From positions 1 through 7,469 of the forward strand of contig CAKOPK010000024.1 in the NCBI GenBank assembly GCA_934099115.1: DNA of 7,469 nucleotides, read 5' to 3'. How positions within the stretch are numbered: the first letter of the stretch is position 1; each line of letters begins with the position of its first letter. Below are positions 6,030 through 7,469 of the stretch, in pieces. The translations under genes and the position numbers were made by a program. The notes under the pieces were generated by a model. That model saw nothing but the letters and a program-made list of their open reading frames with translations. It ran no database searches and had not been told where the DNA came from. This stretch comes from an uncultured Bacilli bacterium. GTDB taxonomy: Bacteria > Bacillota_I > Bacilli_A > RF39 > UBA660.

Positions 6030-6083
6030 AATACAACAATTAATAACAAATGTCAATAGGTGAATTGTATTTAAAATCTTACA
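6007..6083. repeat. 11-bp inverted repeat flanking P2 and its leader
   Basis: TGTAAGATTTT (6007-6017) and AAAATCTTACA (6073-6083) are exact reverse complements, 55 bp apart. They bracket the P2 -10 box and the start of the leader. A DNA loop, a second operator pair or a long leader hairpin are all possible. The right arm ends 16 bp before the ribosome binding site of the HTH gene. Confidence 0.55.
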
Positions 6084-6117
6084 AACAAAAAATTAACCAA
6101 AGGAGGATGAAAAATAA

Positions 6118-6585
6118 TTGAATACTAAAGAACAGATTTTAGACTTATATTATAATGAACATCTAAAACAAAATGAAATTGCTAAAATAGTTGGAAAAAG
6201 CTGTCCTTATGTTTCAAAGGTTGTAAAAGCTGACAATAGAAACAAACAAGAAAAGGAAACTCGTAAAAAAACAAATGCTGAAAACAGAAAAGTTTATTTA
6301 CAAGAATATTTTAAAACTTATGGCAGACCAAAGAAAGATGACAACAGTTATGAGCAAATGATAGCACAGCAAAAACAAGATGTAATGGAATTATCTTATA
6401 CTACTAATAATATGTCAGACTATGCTTTTGCGAAATGGAACTCAAGTGCTTATCATACAAATAGCAAAAGAATTTTAGTAATAGATAAAAAATTAAAAGT
6501 TGGATCTGATGTTCCAAAATCAATAAATATGAATATCAAAGTTCCAACACAAAAATATAAAAATAGATATGTTTATAGTTATTAA
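6118..6585 (+). CDS. Helix-turn-helix DNA-binding protein of the mobile element
   Basis: The 155-residue protein begins with an HTH of the sigma-70 region 4 / resolvase type (about residues 5-36: ILDLYYNEHLKQNEIAKIVG, then a recognition helix YVSKVVK). A Lys/Arg-rich helix follows (38-60). A GRPKK AT-hook-like motif is at 69-73, and a Lys-rich C-terminal part ends in VYSY. I know no function beyond DNA binding; small regulators like this accompany Xis/Int in clostridial elements. TTG (6118) is chosen because AAAGGAGG (6099-6106) sits 11 bp before it and no ATG follows in frame until much later. An ATG at 6107 gives a 4-codon ORF whose TGA overlaps the TTG. Two promoters and an operator-like repeat precede it. 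Confidence 0.75.
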   Translation: MNTKEQILDLYYNEHLKQNEIAKIVGKSCPYVSKVVKADNRNKQEKETRKKTNAENRKVYLQEYFKTYGRPKKDDNSYEQMIAQQKQDVMELSYTTNNMSDYAFAKWNSSAYHTNSKRILVIDKKLKVGSDVPKSINMNIKVPTQKYKNRYVYSY

Positions 6586-6587
6586 CA

Positions 6588-6622
6588 GGACTTTTATTAA
6601 GATTACTTAATAGGTCTTTTTT
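6588..6622 (+). terminator. Terminator after the HTH gene
   Basis: TATTAAG (6595-6601) and CTTAATA (6606-6612) pair perfectly around ATTA. GAC/GTC may extend the base, and six T follow (6617-6622). It starts just after the HTH stop codon. The Xis ribosome binding site comes only 17 bp after the T-run, so Xis is either transcribed by read-through or from an undetected promoter. Confidence 0.65.
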
Positions 6623-6655
6623 ATTGTGAATTTTAGAGAAAGGAGGACTTACAAT

Positions 6656-6868
6656 ATGGATACTATTAAAGAAAATTATCAAATGATGTTTTCTTCATAT
6701 CCAGATTTAGTAGACATCAAACAATTAAAAGAAATGCTTGGCATTGGTATTACACTTGCATACAGACTAGTAAAAAATAATACCATTCAAGCCTTAAAAG
6801 TTGGTAGAGAATACAAAATACCAAAAAGAAATGTTATTACCTATTTAACAAATCAAAACGAAATATAA
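6656..6868 (+). CDS. xis: Excisionase-like (Xis) HTH_17 DNA-binding protein
   Basis: The 70-residue protein fits the excisionase/MerR-like winged HTH family. After YPDLVDIKQLKEMLGIG comes the second helix (TLAYRLVKNNTIQALKVG) and the wing REYKIPKRNVITYL, the usual 'YPDvvs-keL-eMLgIg' to 'yKIPk-nvi-yL' pattern of element-borne Xis proteins. Such proteins bend attachment-site DNA and drive the integrase toward excision. I start at ATG 6656 because AAAGGAGGA (6639-6647) lies 8 bp before it; a GTG at 6626 opens the frame earlier but overlies this ribosome binding site. It is directly upstream of the integrase gene, the normal order. It appears intact, unlike the integrase. Confidence 0.85.
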   Translation: MDTIKENYQMMFSSYPDLVDIKQLKEMLGIGITLAYRLVKNNTIQALKVGREYKIPKRNVITYLTNQNEI

Positions 6869-6879
6869 CTAGATTTTAA

Positions 6880-6907
6880 TTTACTTTCATGGTATTATAG
6901 TTATGAT
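6880..6907 (+). promoter_or_regulatory. Weak promoter candidate for the integrase gene
   Basis: TTTACT (6880-6885), 16 bp, TATGAT (6902-6907). Both boxes depart from consensus by one or two bases. The 87-bp gap between xis and int holds nothing else except the AAAGGAG (6944-6950) of the integrase. Confidence 0.3.
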
Positions 6908-6955
6908 ATCAATAAGTAGGTTAATTTTAGTTGTTATGAAAAGAAAGGAGTATTT

Positions 6956-7327
6956 ATGAATATAACAGCAAACCTATTTATACAACATGGTTTATACTAT
7001 GTTATTTTAAGTTACAGAGATAGTTACAACAAAGAATATAGAGAGTATATCTTTGTAGATAGTATAGGAAAAATATTTAGACCAGAATATATTACAGACC
7101 ATTTTTCATTACTGTTGAAAAAACAAAATTTGCGACATATTCGTTTTCACGATTTAAGACATTCTTGTGCTAGTTTATTATTAGCAAAGAATATTCCTAT
7201 GAAAGCTATTCAAGAATGGTTAGGTCATTCTACCTATTCTACTACTGCAAATTTATATACACATTTAGAAAGTAATACTAAAAATGTTTCTGCTAATGTT
7301 TTGGCAAATGCAATTAGTTTTGCATAA
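6956..7327 (+). pseudogene. int: Tyrosine integrase with large internal deletion
   Basis: The frame has 123 codons, against about 380-410 for this integrase group. Residues 1-22 (MNITANLFIQHGLYYVILSY then RD) are the arm-binding N-terminus. From about residue 23 (SYNKEYREYIFVD) the sequence is the catalytic C-terminus: HIRFHDLRHSCASLL with the HxxR box (His65, Arg68), WLGHS (His91) and the nucleophile Tyr101 in NLYTH. The core-binding domain, the first catalytic Arg and the beta-hairpin Lys are absent, so strand exchange should not occur. The join is in frame. AGTTACA occurs at 7010-7016 and 7022-7028 beside it. The normal start and ribosome binding site (6944-6950) remain, so a 123-residue product may still be made. 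It follows xis, as expected for an element's right end. Confidence 0.88.
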
Positions 7328-7337
7328 AAATAAAAAA

Positions 7338-7385
7338 ATTATCATATTTAAACTCACTTGTCGAGAATAAGTTTAATTAGATAAT
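7338..7385. repeat. Imperfect inverted repeat just after int
   Basis: The arms 7338-7354 and 7370-7385 are nearly complementary: TTAAACT/AGTTTAA is perfect, and ATTATC/GATAAT is perfect at the outer ends. A 15-nt centre (7355-7369) contains TTGTCGAG. It starts 11 bp after the integrase stop, where an attachment site or an int terminator would be expected. No T-run follows. Which of the two it is cannot be decided here. Confidence 0.45.
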
Positions 7386-7437
7386 TCTTTAAATTGGCTC
7401 CATTGAAGTAGTTATCTACAACTTTTTTGCCTCTCAT
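7354..7437 (-). other. Short minus-strand ORF, possible gene 3' end beside the element edge
   Basis: ATG (7435-7437) to TGA (7354-7356) gives 27 residues: MRGKKVVDNYFNGANLKNYL and seven more. The frame is open upstream to a stop at 7459-7461. The composition is protein-like but I recognise no family, and there is no ribosome binding site. It may be the end of a gene into which the element integrated, or chance. The overlap of its stop with the inverted repeat at 7338-7385 fits an attachment site at a gene's 3' end. Confidence 0.2.
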
Positions 7438-7440
7438 AAC

Positions 7441-7460
7441 GATTGATACAAATATCAATC
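7441..7460. repeat. 8-bp inverted repeat, operator-like
   Basis: GATTGATA (7441-7448) and TATCAATC (7453-7460) are exact reverse complements with a 4-bp centre (CAAA). It has the size of a dimeric repressor site. The sequence that would show what it controls lies beyond the right edge. Confidence 0.45.
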
Positions 7461-7469
7461 AATTTCTTT

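Noticed and set aside
6626..6655. Longer excisionase start at GTG 6626
   Set aside because: These codons cover the AAAGGAGGA that serves ATG 6656, and the added residues do not resemble Xis N-termini.
1..7469. CRISPR array, rRNA or tRNA genes
   Set aside because: No regularly spaced repeats, no tRNA cloverleaf with TTC-arm consensus and no rRNA-like sequence were seen on either strand.

Overview
The window is AT-rich DNA with strong AGGAGG-type ribosome binding sites. Its genes are of kinds common in low-GC Bacillota, most likely a clostridium; the species cannot be read from the sequence. It looks like a decaying integrative mobilizable element (IME) or a composite of element remnants. At the left is a MobV/Pre relaxase with its oriT just upstream. 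At the right is an Xis-like excisionase followed by a tyrosine integrase. Cargo genes lie between.

Layout. 1-139: minus-strand piece of a GNAT acetyltransferase, running off the left edge and cut off at its 5' side. 140-1104: no large gene, but a promoter candidate, a clear terminator (456-492), a diverged repeat pair, a possible 54-residue membrane peptide (694-858) and an unusually dense run of inverted repeats ending in the oriT (about 1033-1062). 1105-2271: mobV, with a further 25 in-frame codons after its stop. 2402-4602: a minus-strand cluster of class I glutamine amidotransferase/C26 hydrolase, HD-domain protein and YfcA/TauE-like permease. 4767-5900: a minus-strand protein with a Cys4 cluster, probably DUF6076. 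5901-6117: a divergent regulatory region with two tandem promoters and two inverted repeats. 6118-6585: a helix-turn-helix protein. 6656-6868: the excisionase. 6956-7327: an internally deleted integrase. 7328-7469: probable element edge with inverted repeats and no recognised gene.

Decay is the common theme. Three genes (mobV, amidotransferase, HD protein) are each broken by one in-frame stop, with recognisable family sequence continuing in the same frame. The integrase joins its N-terminal arm to its C-terminal catalytic half and lacks everything between. The GNAT gene is cut. The permease, the Cys4 protein, the HTH protein and the excisionase read cleanly.

Functionally, the oriT and relaxase would let the element be mobilised by a helper conjugation system, and Int/Xis would integrate and excise it. 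With this integrase it probably cannot move by itself. I see no clearly new defence or metabolic system. The most unusual items are the shared single-stop pattern, the clean integrase fusion, and the hairpin-rich leader with its possible small membrane protein.
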